7,172 bases of DNA from Phycisphaerales bacterium (GCA_007135295.1 SLJD01000398.1:1-7172); one strand, 5' to 3'; shown: positions 1-6,439, counted from the first letter of the stretch. A program made the numbers and translations. The notes: generated by a model not told the origin, from the letters alone.

Positions 1-108
1 GTGGTGGGTGTCGTTTCGGTGGTGGTCATGGCTGAACCTGCCGTTTCTCGGAACAGGGAACGTGGAACTGTTGTGACCGGTCATCGCCGGGTCTGGCCGT
101 CATGGTAT

Positions 109-138
109 CGGCGAAGCCGTCACTGTGACGCTTCGCCG
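109..138 (-). terminator. Strong hairpin spanning the stop codon of the last antiporter gene
   Basis: CGGCGAAGC (109-117) and GCTTCGCCG (130-138) are a perfect 9-bp inverted repeat, and inside it GTCAC/GTGAC (119-123/125-129) continues the symmetry. The stop codon (122-120) lies within the stem-loop. No T-run follows on the minus strand, so this could be a U-less terminator or an mRNA 3'-end stabiliser. The remaining sequence from 1 to 108 shows nothing I can name. Confidence 0.45.
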
Positions 139-1511
139 CACCGCACGAGGCCGAGCCGCATGAGCACCGGGCCGATCAGCTCGTGCAGGGCGACGGTGGC
201 GAGCATGAGACTGGTCATGGTGGTGATCCAGTCGAACTCGGCCATGGAGCGGTCGAGCGAGGCGATCAGCGCGATCGTCACGCCGGCCTGGGGGATCAGG
301 GCGGTCCACAGCCAGTTCCGGGCCGGGGGCGCCATGCCGGCTGCCACGGCGGCGACCCACGTGCCGCTGAAGATCATCACCAGCCGCACACCGACGATCG
401 CCACCGCCAGCGGCCAGTACTCCAGCACGGCGCTGACGTCGATGCGGGCGCCGGCGACGGCGAAGAACACGCAGTAGACCGGCAGGGCGAGTTGTTCGAT
501 GCCGTGGAAGAACCGGCTGCTTCGCTGCGGCCAGAGGTTCGCCATCGTGAACCCGGCGCTGAGACTGACGAGCAGCGGTTCAAGGCCCATCGCTTCGCTC
601 ATCAGCGCCAGGCCGAGCGCGCTGCTGAGCACGAAGATCGGCGCGTGCTCGCCGATCCGCTGTACGACGGTGGTGAGCACGGCCCCCACGACGATTCCGA
701 TGCCCATCGAACCGATGAGGTGCCAGCTCAGGTAGCCGATCAACCCGTTCGAGTCGCCCTCGGCGTTGCCGGATTCCGCGCCGAGCATCACGATCGACAG
801 CGCGACGACGATCGTGAACATGATGATGAGGATGAGGTCCTTGAGGATCGTCACGGTCAGGGCCGTCTGGGCCATCGGCCCTTTCGCACCGGTCTCGCCG
901 ATCATCGCGATGACGATCGCCGGCGAGTTCGCCACCGCGAGCATGCCGACGAGCAGGCATATGACGAGCACCGTGCGGGTTGATTCGTCCGGGAAGAGAT
1001 TCAGCACCGGCCGGGCGAAGAACAGCACCGCCGCCACCCCGATGAACACGAAGGCGATCTCGAGCACCGTGATCATGGTGATCTGCTTGAAGCCGCGGCG
1101 GAGAAAATCGATGCGGATTTCGCCCCCGGCGGTGAGAGCAATGAACGAAATCGCCAGCCCGTTGACGAGCGAGAGGTACGACAACTGATCACTGGAGACC
1201 GGGGCGGGCAGGTCGAGCGGGAGAACCGTCACGAGGTTCGGACCGGCTAGCACGCCGAACAGCAGATACCCGGAGATGCGCGGCAGGTGAATGCGCTGGA
1301 AGATCACGCCGGTCAGCCACGCACCGAGCAGCAGAAACCCCACGCCCGTCGCCGTGCCGACCAGGCCGGCGGGGGGCGCGAGAAACGTCCGGCCGGACGG
1401 ATCGACCAGTTGGGCTTCGGAGACCTCGACCACCGGCGCGAGATACCGCACCCCGCCGACCAGCGCGAGCAACCCGATCCAGACGAGCAGCAGGTGCGAC
1501 AGCGACCTCAT
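120..1511 (-). CDS. CPA2-type cation:proton antiporter (second of a pair)
   Basis: Predicted inner-membrane Na+/H+ or K+/H+ exchanger of the CPA2 (KefB/NhaA-fold) superfamily, 463 residues, close to the size of the bare membrane domain with no C-terminal RCK/TrkA-N domain. Visible family features are the segment LPRISGYLLFGVLAGP (about 76-91), an ALTAGGEIRID stretch in place of the usual GLExD (125-135), ANSPAIVIA followed by LKDLIL (194-229), where D225 sits at the expected cation/proton-binding position, and LIPQAGVTIAL near 405-415. Hydrophobic segments cover most of the chain. The ATG at 1511 overlaps the upstream TGA as ATGA and has an AAGGA Shine-Dalgarno 8 nt upstream, so the start is well supported. 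It is the last gene of the four-gene operon. The ion carried cannot be read from the sequence. CPA2 membership is firm; antiporter rather than channel activity is inferred from the family. Confidence 0.88.
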   Translation of the reverse strand: MRSLSHLLLVWIGLLALVGGVRYLAPVVEVSEAQLVDPSGRTFLAPPAGLVGTATGVGFLLLGAWLTGVIFQRIHLPRISGYLLFGVLAGPNLVTVLPLDLPAPVSSDQLSYLSLVNGLAISFIALTAGGEIRIDFLRRGFKQITMITVLEIAFVFIGVAAVLFFARPVLNLFPDESTRTVLVICLLVGMLAVANSPAIVIAMIGETGAKGPMAQTALTVTILKDLILIIMFTIVVALSIVMLGAESGNAEGDSNGLIGYLSWHLIGSMGIGIVVGAVLTTVVQRIGEHAPIFVLSSALGLALMSEAMGLEPLLVSLSAGFTMANLWPQRSSRFFHGIEQLALPVYCVFFAVAGARIDVSAVLEYWPLAVAIVGVRLVMIFSGTWVAAVAAGMAPPARNWLWTALIPQAGVTIALIASLDRSMAEFDWITTMTSLMLATVALHELIGPVLMRLGLVRCGEASQ

Positions 1512-2872
1512 GCCGACGGTCCTTTCTCCAGCGTCCCGGCCGGCGGCGCCGTTGCAGCGGCCGGCGCCGCGCGCCCGGTCCGCTTGCTGATCAGCGCCAT
1601 GCCGATCGGCAGCAGTTCGCTGAGCAGCGCGGTCAGCACGACGATCGTCAGCAGGTCGCGGTTGAGCATCGACGATTCGCTGAGGACAAGGCCGACGGCC
1701 AGGGCGACCGCGATGGGGGACTGGCGGACGGGGGCGGCGTACAGCGAACTGCGAGCCGGCAGGCCGTGTTGCTCCGGCTTGAGCGCGATACGCATGAGCG
1801 CCGGCTTGACCGCCAGCCGCACGCCGGCGATCGCGATGACCAGCCCCCACGCCCACGCGCCGAGTCCCGGTTGAAGCAACACGCCGGCGAGCAGGTAGAA
1901 CAGAATCGCCACGGGCTGCTCCGCCCGGAGAAGAAACGATTCGAACTCCCGCAACCGCGCGCTGGCGAGGTTGGCGATGACCGCGCCGGCGAGGACGGCG
2001 GCGAACAGCGGCGAGTACGTCAGCTCCGCCGCCACTCCCGTCACCAGCGCGACCATGCCGAGAAACACGACCAATGTCTGCGAGCGGTTGCGGCCGGCGA
2101 TGTCGAGCAGCATGCGCCCGCCGTACCCGAGGAAGACCGCCAGAGCCGCGGCCATGATGAACGCGAGGGAGGCGTCGGCAAGCATAATGCGCATCGCGCC
2201 GTCGCCGTCGCGCCCGACGAACTTGAAGCACACGCCGAACACCCCGATCGCCGCGAGCGACGCGAGGCCGGAGCCGCCCTGCACGAGCATCGCCAGGCTG
2301 GACTGCCCGGCTCCTCGGGTGCTTTGAAGTGAGCGTGTCTCCGGAACCCATCCGATCGCGCACGTGCCGAGCAACACCACGGGAAGCAGCAGCCAGCCGA
2401 CAGTGACGTGGTCGTCCGGGACGCGGCCGATGAGCACGATCGCTCCGAGCCCGCCGACGAGCAGCAGACTCAGCGCAACGTCGACCGCGGTCCACTTCCA
2501 CAGCATGGGCGGGGACTGATGCAGCAGCGTGCGGTTGGCCTGCAGGCCGACGATCACGCCGATCCACCCCAGCCCGATCATGAGCAGCGGACGCACTTCG
2601 AGCAGGGTGTCCGCCTCGATGACCGCCAGGGCGTTGGGGCCGAGGATGAACCCCACGGCGACGGCGAGCCATCCGCCGCTGATCAGTGCCGCGACGATGC
2701 GCACGCGCTGGACCCGCTGGAACAGGCGGCTGGTGGCAAAGAGCGAGAGCGCCACGACAAGGGCGACGGCGAGAAACACCGCCAGCGCCGTCGGGCCGTC
2801 GGCCGATCCAAGCCCGGTCGCGGCATCGGCGCCGAGGGTCAACGCGGCATCGGTGTCAGGACGGGTCGGCAT
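1508..2872 (-). CDS. CPA2-like membrane protein (first of a pair), transport-site acidic residue apparently missing
   Basis: Polytopic membrane protein of 454 residues, related to the CPA2 antiporters and to its downstream neighbour. The first transmembrane hairpin has the family pattern GGWLAVAVGFILGPNAL (about 66-82) and GLQANRTLL (109-117) where family members have GLExD. The segment LGTCAIGWVPETRSLQS (168-184) aligns without gaps to the neighbour's LAVANSPAIVIA region; the neighbour's LKDLIL then faces VQGGSGL here, so the Asp is replaced by Gly. It may therefore be a non-transporting or altered partner subunit, which is an inference. The ATG at 2872 is chosen because it is nearest the hydrophilic head; an ATG at 2881 would add three residues. 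No clear Shine-Dalgarno is seen, and the 17-bp overlap with the PII-like gene suggests translational coupling. The C-terminus is Ala/Pro-rich (about 434-450) and probably disordered. Confidence 0.85.
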   Translation of the reverse strand: MPTRPDTDAALTLGADAATGLGSADGPTALAVFLAVALVVALSLFATSRLFQRVQRVRIVAALISGGWLAVAVGFILGPNALAVIEADTLLEVRPLLMIGLGWIGVIVGLQANRTLLHQSPPMLWKWTAVDVALSLLLVGGLGAIVLIGRVPDDHVTVGWLLLPVVLLGTCAIGWVPETRSLQSTRGAGQSSLAMLVQGGSGLASLAAIGVFGVCFKFVGRDGDGAMRIMLADASLAFIMAAALAVFLGYGGRMLLDIAGRNRSQTLVVFLGMVALVTGVAAELTYSPLFAAVLAGAVIANLASARLREFESFLLRAEQPVAILFYLLAGVLLQPGLGAWAWGLVIAIAGVRLAVKPALMRIALKPEQHGLPARSSLYAAPVRQSPIAVALAVGLVLSESSMLNRDLLTIVVLTALLSELLPIGMALISKRTGRAAPAAATAPPAGTLEKGPSA

Positions 2873-3221
2873 GCTCGTCATTGGTGGAATCGCCCATGCC
2901 GTAGGTGTGCTCAACCGGCACGACGATGCCGATCGGCCGCTGCTCGGGCGGCATCTCGTCAAGGTAGGCGTAGAGTCGGTCAATGCAGGGCTGTGATGTG
3001 GCGGAGAGGACGACGCGGCTGCCGGTGTGCTGGGGGAGCAGAGCGGCGAGGCCGGAGAAGATCGGCATGTCCTGTCGCAGCAGCGCGCCGAGGCCCTTGG
3101 ACTCGACGATGGTCGCGCCGGTGATGCCCGCATCGAGGATGCCCGTGACGAGCTCATCAAAGGCGGCCTCATCGCGGGCGATCAGGATCAACAGCTTGAG
3201 CCCCTCGTGGCCGTCAGGCAT
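2856..3221 (-). CDS. PII-like signalling protein
   Basis: Soluble protein of 121 residues with the ferredoxin-like PII layout: a first strand LKLLILIARD (8-17), a helix DELVTGILDAG (22-32), a strand GATIVESKGLG (35-45), a T-loop-like segment containing MPIFSGL (52-58), a strand SRVVLSAT (68-75), a helix CIDRLYAYLDEM (79-90), and a strand IGIVVPVEHTYGM (97-109). The canonical GlnB B-loop (a Gly-Asp-Gly-Lys type motif) is absent, so it belongs to the divergent PII-like proteins found beside transporters, not to GlnB/GlnK. By analogy these bind a nucleotide or other small ligand as trimers and gate the partner transporter; the ligand is unknown here. The start at 3221 has GAGGA 8 nt upstream, and it overlaps the EIIA stop by 8 bp. 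An in-frame ATG at 3251 is less likely because it would extend further into the EIIA gene and add a basic, non-family extension. Confidence 0.78.
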   Translation of the reverse strand: MPDGHEGLKLLILIARDEAAFDELVTGILDAGITGATIVESKGLGALLRQDMPIFSGLAALLPQHTGSRVVLSATSQPCIDRLYAYLDEMPPEQRPIGIVVPVEHTYGMGDSTNDEHADPS

Positions 3222-3678
3222 GCGAGCGGTCCTCTTCAAGCAGCGCGTCATGCAGGGCCCGCGGGTCCGCCGACGACCGCAGCCGCTGCTGGGCGTCTTC
3301 GGTATGCACCAGCCGCGCCAGCCGGGCCAGCAGCCGGACGTGCTCCCACGGCGATTCGGTGCTGCCGAACATGCAGAAGATCAGATCGCTCGGCGGGTGG
3401 TCGGCGTTGCCGAAGTCAACCGGCTCTCGCAGCAGCACCGCGATGATCAGCGTGCGCGCGATCTTTTCCGACATCGCGTGGGGAAACGCGACGCCGTCCG
3501 GCGTGCTCGTGGGGCCCTGCGCTTCGCGATGAATCAACTGCTGCTTCAACGCCGACCCGTCCAGCGAGGGGATCAACTCATCGACGTGGCGGCTGATCAC
3601 GTCGAACAGTTCGTCCCGGCTGAGCGGCTCGTCAAGCACGAGCACCAGTTCCGGTCGAAGGTACGATGCCAGATCCAT
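3214..3678 (-). CDS. PTS EIIA-type (PtsN/fructose family) phosphoacceptor protein
   Basis: Cytoplasmic protein of 154 residues covering one complete EIIA domain of the mannitol/fructose/nitrogen (PtsN) family. The active-site motif is GVAFPHA (62-68) with the phosphoacceptor His at 67; the following strand TLIIAVLLREPVDFG (76-90), a DLIFCMFG strand (98-105) and the helix EHVRLLARLARLV (112-124) also match the family. No EIIB, EIIC, HPr or EI is present, so a regulatory role like that of EIIA-Ntr, which in enterobacteria contacts potassium-handling proteins, is more likely than sugar uptake. It is the first gene of the operon and overlaps the PII-like gene by 8 bp, which ties phosphotransfer state to the antiporters. 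The start at 3678 gives the normal family N-terminus; an ATG at 3690 would add four residues. There is no Shine-Dalgarno, but an extended -10-like element lies 7 nt upstream, so the mRNA may be leaderless. Confidence 0.88.
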   Translation of the reverse strand: MDLASYLRPELVLVLDEPLSRDELFDVISRHVDELIPSLDGSALKQQLIHREAQGPTSTPDGVAFPHAMSEKIARTLIIAVLLREPVDFGNADHPPSDLIFCMFGSTESPWEHVRLLARLARLVHTEDAQQRLRSSADPRALHDALLEEDRSHA

Positions 3679-3685
3679 GGTGCGG

Positions 3686-3694
3686 AGCATAGCA
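3686..3694 (-). promoter_or_regulatory. Candidate extended -10 element for the EIIA/PII/antiporter operon
   Basis: On the minus strand, TGC directly precedes TATGCT (hexamer 3691-3686), giving a TGn extended -10 with four of six matches to TATAAT. It ends 7 nt before the ATG at 3678, which would place transcription initiation at or next to the start codon. The -35 region 17 nt upstream (GTGCCG) is a poor match. Short motifs like this occur by chance, so the call is tentative. Confidence 0.3.
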
Positions 3695-3754
3695 GGAGCG
3701 TCACCAGCCGGCACCGCCGCATTCGCCCCCCTAGGCCGCCCGGCCGCTCGTCCG

Positions 3755-3763
3755 TGATACCAT
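3755..3763 (+). promoter_or_regulatory. Candidate extended -10 element for the HEPN-like/CBS gene
   Basis: The sequence TGATACCAT reads as TGn followed by TACCAT (3758-3763), with four of six matches to TATAAT, 9 nt before the ATG at 3773. No convincing -35 and no Shine-Dalgarno are visible, consistent with a leaderless transcript. The 94-bp divergent region 3679-3772 must hold the control signals of both transcription units unless they are read from further away. Confidence 0.28.
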
Positions 3764-3772
3764 GGCCGCCGC

Positions 3773-4570
3773 ATGATGAATGAGCGACCTTCCGCTGAGG
3801 ACGACCAGCCCGCCGGCCCGGCCGACCATCCGCTCGAAGATTCGGCTGCGTCGAGCAGCGAGCGAGATCGCGTCGAGCGGTTCGAAGCGGCGTACAACCG
3901 CATCGATCGGCGGCTGACGGAACTGGCCAACAGCAAGTCCGAAAGCCGCCGACAGCCCTTCGCCTCGAAACTCCGCACCGCCGCGAACCGGTACCGCCGC
4001 CTCGGCCGGTACGTCGACTTCCTGCTCGAGATCGGGGAACTGCGCAACGCGATCGTTCACAACCGGCTCGACACGGAGACGTACATCGCCGTGCCCAACC
4101 AGTCGACGGTCGAGGAACTTGAGCGCATCGAGCACCGCATGTTCTCGCCGGAACAGGTCATGCCACGCTTCGCCCGCGAGGTCGTGACGCTCGAGGCCGA
4201 CCAGCCGCTCGCCGAGGCGTGGCAGCTTGTTCGCGGCGACGGGTATTCGCGGTACCCGGTGTACGACGGCGGCGAGTTTGTCGGTCTGCTGACAAGCAAC
4301 GGCTTCGCCCGATACTGCGCCGAACGCATTGATGAGCAGGGCCTGCTGTCGATCGACACCCGGGCGGTCACGGTCGCGGAAGTGCTTGAAGTCGATCACC
4401 GCCGAAACCTCGTCGAGTTCGTCAAAGGTGATACGCTCATCGAAGACGCGGATCACATGTACACGCGCAACCCGCGGCTTGAAGCGATCCTGATCACCGA
4501 GCACGGCAAGTCTCACCACCCGCCGGTCGGCATGATCTGCGCGCCGGACATCGCGGCTTTGGAACTCTGA
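3773..4570 (+). CDS. CBS-domain protein with HEPN-like N-terminal region
   Basis: Soluble protein of 265 residues. Residues 1-32 are acidic and low-complexity, probably disordered. Residues about 33-120 are charged and helical, ending in LRNAIVHN with an R91-N-x3-H96 signature that matches the R-x4-6-H motif of HEPN domains. A CBS motif follows (about 135-182; VVTLEADQPLAEAW, then SRYPVYDGGEFVGLLTSNG) and a second CBS half (about 198-262, with EAILITEHG and VGMICAPDI). CBS pairs commonly bind adenine nucleotides, so this may be a ligand-controlled regulator or RNA-binding protein. RNase activity of the HEPN-like part is only a possibility, since similar RNxxxH segments occur in non-enzymatic relatives. 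Two ATG codons lie in tandem (3773 and 3776). The gene is divergent from the antiporter operon, which makes a shared role in ion or energy sensing plausible but unproven. Confidence 0.8.
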   Translation: MMNERPSAEDDQPAGPADHPLEDSAASSSERDRVERFEAAYNRIDRRLTELANSKSESRRQPFASKLRTAANRYRRLGRYVDFLLEIGELRNAIVHNRLDTETYIAVPNQSTVEELERIEHRMFSPEQVMPRFAREVVTLEADQPLAEAWQLVRGDGYSRYPVYDGGEFVGLLTSNGFARYCAERIDEQGLLSIDTRAVTVAEVLEVDHRRNLVEFVKGDTLIEDADHMYTRNPRLEAILITEHGKSHHPPVGMICAPDIAALEL

Positions 4571-4619
4571 TACGGATTCACCATGAACTTCGGGCGGGAA
4601 CGACGGCGTAAAACACCAT

Positions 4620-4641
4620 GACGATCGGCATGACGACCGTC
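4620..4641 (-). terminator. Weak stem-loop after the small minus-strand gene
   Basis: On the minus strand, GACGGTCG and CGATCGTC flank a 6-nt loop, giving an 8-bp stem with one G:U pair, starting 2 nt after the stop codon of the small gene. A TTTT run occurs only about 6 nt beyond the stem, so it is a poor intrinsic terminator. It lies between two converging genes, where a terminator is expected. Confidence 0.3.
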
Positions 4642-4643
4642 AG

Positions 4644-4898
4644 TCAGCGGGTGACGTCGAGGAAGTGGCCGATGAGGTCCTGCTGTGCTGCCTCAAGCCC
4701 CGCTTCGGTGACGCGGCGGCCGGCGTCGTGCAGAAGGTCGAGCGACTCGCTGACGCCGCCGGGCTGGGCCGGATCGGTCAGGCCCGCCTGGTCGAGAACC
4801 TGCTGCTGCACCTGCGTCTGGAACTGGCTGCGCAGACCGCCGCCGATCGCGGACCACGCGCCGGACGAAATGCCACCGGTTGGACCGATTGACGTCAT
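4644..4898 (-). CDS. Small unrecognised protein, Gln/Gly-rich
   Basis: Encodes 84 residues that I do not recognise. The reading frame is credible because its third codon positions are strongly G/C, as in the neighbours, and because the sequence has a regular pattern: a Gly/Ser-rich start (3-21), a Gln-rich helix SQFQTQVQQQVLDQ (24-37), a Pro/Gly linker, and a helix from about 51 to 82 (SLDLLHDAGRR, then LEAAQQDLIGHFLDV). No signal peptide, membrane segment or cysteine is seen, so it is probably cytosolic and helical. GGAGG lies only 2 nt before the ATG at 4898, a short spacer; an in-frame ATG at 4934 would give 96 residues but has no Shine-Dalgarno. It stands alone, convergent with the CBS gene and divergent from the DUF58 gene. 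Confidence 0.6.
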   Translation of the reverse strand: MTSIGPTGGISSGAWSAIGGGLRSQFQTQVQQQVLDQAGLTDPAQPGGVSESLDLLHDAGRRVTEAGLEAAQQDLIGHFLDVTR

Positions 4899-5271
4899 AC
4901 CCTCCGGATCGGCCGACCCCGGCGGGCGCTTCATGGATACCAGCCGGTCGGTCGATTCTCAGCCGCTGCGGGACCGGCCAGCCGGCGCATCCACCCGATC
5001 TTGTCGGCCGCCCCGTGGGATAGTTGTGGCCGAGCCGGAATGTCATGGGCGACTCGGCCGGGTGGCGGGCCTGAACCGCCGGACCTCATACGAATTGCCG
5101 GGGGGTGATGTGAACGTAGGAGACAGCGGGCGCGCCTACTGTTATGGAGGCCGGATCGAATCGCCGATGCGGCGGTCCGGATTGTTCCCTGTGCCGATGA
5201 TTTCGGTGATTGAAAGGGATAAATGCTGATTTTCTCGCCGCCGGGGACCGCGGCAGCCGATCGGAGCATCC
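4899..5271. other. Non-coding divergent region with inverted repeats
   Basis: No open frame here has the codon pattern of the surrounding genes. The stretch must hold the promoters of the small minus-strand gene and of the DUF58 gene. Visible structure: GGCCGAG (5028-5034) pairs with CTCGGCC (5053-5059); GGCGG (5064-5068) pairs with CCGCC (5076-5080) around a 7-nt loop; and CCGGA/TCCGG enclosing CGCC/GGCG form a 30-nt hairpin at 5151-5180. The segment from about 5181 to 5236 is relatively AT-rich and includes GATAAA at 5218-5223, a loose -10 match without a good -35. No tRNA or known riboswitch was recognised. Confidence 0.5.
5263..5266 (+). promoter_or_regulatory. Shine-Dalgarno of the DUF58 gene
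   Basis: GGAG ends 5 nt before the ATG at 5272, a normal position that fixes this start. It contrasts with the absence of such a site at the divergent EIIA and CBS starts. Confidence 0.6.
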
Positions 5272-6246
5272 ATGGCTGATTCCAGCGCCACACGAGCCGA
5301 ACAGTACCTCGCCCCGCAGACGCTCGGGCAACTTACGCCGTTCGAGCTGCGGGCGAAAATGATTGTTGAAGGGGTGATGAGCGGGATGCACCGCTCGCCC
5401 TACCAGGGCATGGCCGTTGAGTTCGCCCAACACCGCCAGTACGTTCCCGGCGACGACCTCAAGCACCTTGACTGGAAGGTGTACGGCCGGTCCGACAAGC
5501 TGTACATCAAGCAGTACCAGCAGGAGACGAACCTCGACGTGGTGCTGCTGATCGATGCGTCGGCGTCGATGAACTACGGCACGTTGAAGATCAAGCCCGG
5601 CTGGGGCGGCACCGAAGCGAGTCGGGCGAAGAGGGTCTGGACGAAATTCGACCAGGCCACGGCGGCGGCGGTGGCGATGGCGTATCTGTGCCTGCACCAG
5701 CGCGATCGGGTCGGCGTGATCACCTTCGCCGACGAAGTCCGCCACTTCGTCAAACGATCAAACGCCCAGGGCCAGTGGCGGCGGATCGTCAACAGTCTCG
5801 CCACCCAGCCGGTCGAGGCGGAGACGAACATCGGAAAGGTCGCCGAGCAGGTGCTCAGCAAGGTCACGAACCGGGCGCTGTTCTTCCTCATCTCCGACGT
5901 CTTCGACGACGCCGAGGCCGTCCGCCAGGCGCTGGCGCGGTTCCGGCACCGGCGGCATGACGTTGTCGTCATGCAGACGCTTGACCGCCAGGAGACGGAG
6001 TTTGACTTCAGCGAGGTCGGTGTGTTTGAAGGACTCGAAAACGAAGGCCGGCTCCGTGTCGACCCAAGGGCGCTGCGCGATGCATACCTCGACGCGATGC
6101 ACGGGCACATCGATCGGATCCACGACGTGACGCGGAGTTTCGGCTTCGATCATCTCGTGGTCGATTCGCACGATTCGATCGGGCCGGCGCTGAGTTACAT
6201 GCTCGCCCGGCGGAACTCGCACCTCAAACAGGCCAAGGTGGGCTGA
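5272..6246 (+). CDS. DUF58-family protein with vWA-like domain
   Basis: Protein of 324 residues, the usual size for the soluble form of the DUF58 family that accompanies MoxR ATPases. The DUF58 hallmark is seen at RQYVPGDDLKHLDWKVYGRS (55-74) and YIKQYQQETN (78-87). The vWA-like fold follows, with an intact metal-ion-dependent adhesion site: D95-x-S97-x-S99 in LIDASASM, T185 in the AETNIG loop and D209 in LISDVFDD. No signal peptide or transmembrane segment is present, so the protein is cytosolic. Related MoxR/DUF58/BatA systems act as chaperone-like or envelope-stress modules; the client here is unknown. It is the first gene of its strand, and a BatA-like membrane protein begins 318 bp downstream. 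No moxR lies directly upstream, which is less usual for the family. Confidence 0.9.
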   Translation: MADSSATRAEQYLAPQTLGQLTPFELRAKMIVEGVMSGMHRSPYQGMAVEFAQHRQYVPGDDLKHLDWKVYGRSDKLYIKQYQQETNLDVVLLIDASASMNYGTLKIKPGWGGTEASRAKRVWTKFDQATAAAVAMAYLCLHQRDRVGVITFADEVRHFVKRSNAQGQWRRIVNSLATQPVEAETNIGKVAEQVLSKVTNRALFFLISDVFDDAEAVRQALARFRHRRHDVVVMQTLDRQETEFDFSEVGVFEGLENEGRLRVDPRALRDAYLDAMHGHIDRIHDVTRSFGFDHLVVDSHDSIGPALSYMLARRNSHLKQAKVG

Positions 6247-6290
6247 CGCAGCCACGCCCGCCCCGCCAACCGCCCGCCCGACGCCACCAT

Positions 6291-6318
6291 GAACACGCCA
6301 CGAGGAACACGCCACGAG
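6291..6318. repeat. Exact 14-bp tandem duplication
   Basis: The unit GAACACGCCACGAG occurs twice head to tail (6291-6304 and 6305-6318) and is followed by the first bases of a third copy (GAA, then AAG). It lies 45 bp after the DUF58 stop codon. It looks like a slippage or duplication product; a two-site binding motif is possible but unsupported. Confidence 0.8.
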
Positions 6319-6351
6319 GAAAAGGGTCGAATTGACGATGCGATCAAGCAT

Positions 6352-6439
6352 GGCGGGCGAAATGAACGATCGAAGGGGTGGTGTGCGTAGAAGATGGTCT
6401 GACCGAATGTCTGAGCGAAGAATCGGCGTTTCGCCCGCC
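6352..6439. repeat. 11-bp perfect inverted repeat, 66-nt loop
   Basis: GGCGGGCGAAA (6352-6362) is the exact reverse complement of TTTCGCCCGCC (6429-6439). In RNA the stem can extend inward by a U:G and a G-C pair (6363-6364 with 6427-6428). The enclosed 66 nt may hold smaller hairpins. The feature is directly visible; its function is unknown. Confidence 0.6.

Noticed and set aside
183..983. 266-residue plus-strand open frame opposite the second antiporter
   Set aside because: His/Asp/Arg-rich translation without domain character, antisense to a well-supported membrane protein.
1512..2672. In-frame minus-strand extension upstream of the second antiporter, giving an 850-residue protein
   Set aside because: The added part is Arg/Ala/Gly-rich low-complexity sequence antisense in frame to the first antiporter's codons. 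The ATG at 1511 has a Shine-Dalgarno and the protein family starts there.
2873..3172. N-terminal extension of the first antiporter to an ATG at 3172
   Set aside because: The extension is Ser/Arg/Pro-rich, lies over the PII-like gene in another frame, and has no family resemblance.
3762..3776. Four-codon mini-ORF (ATG at 3762) before the CBS gene
   Set aside because: It overlaps the candidate -10 element and the real start, and a frame this short is expected by chance.
3731..4519. 262-residue minus-strand open frame opposite the CBS gene
   Set aside because: It is a complementary-strand shadow typical of high-GC coding DNA. The plus-strand product shows a clear CBS pair.
5026..5090. tRNA-like segment (a GGCCGAG stretch and a 5-bp stem with a 7-nt loop)
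   Set aside because: The loop lacks the conserved T at position 33, no acceptor stem pairs, and no T-arm consensus follows at the right distance.
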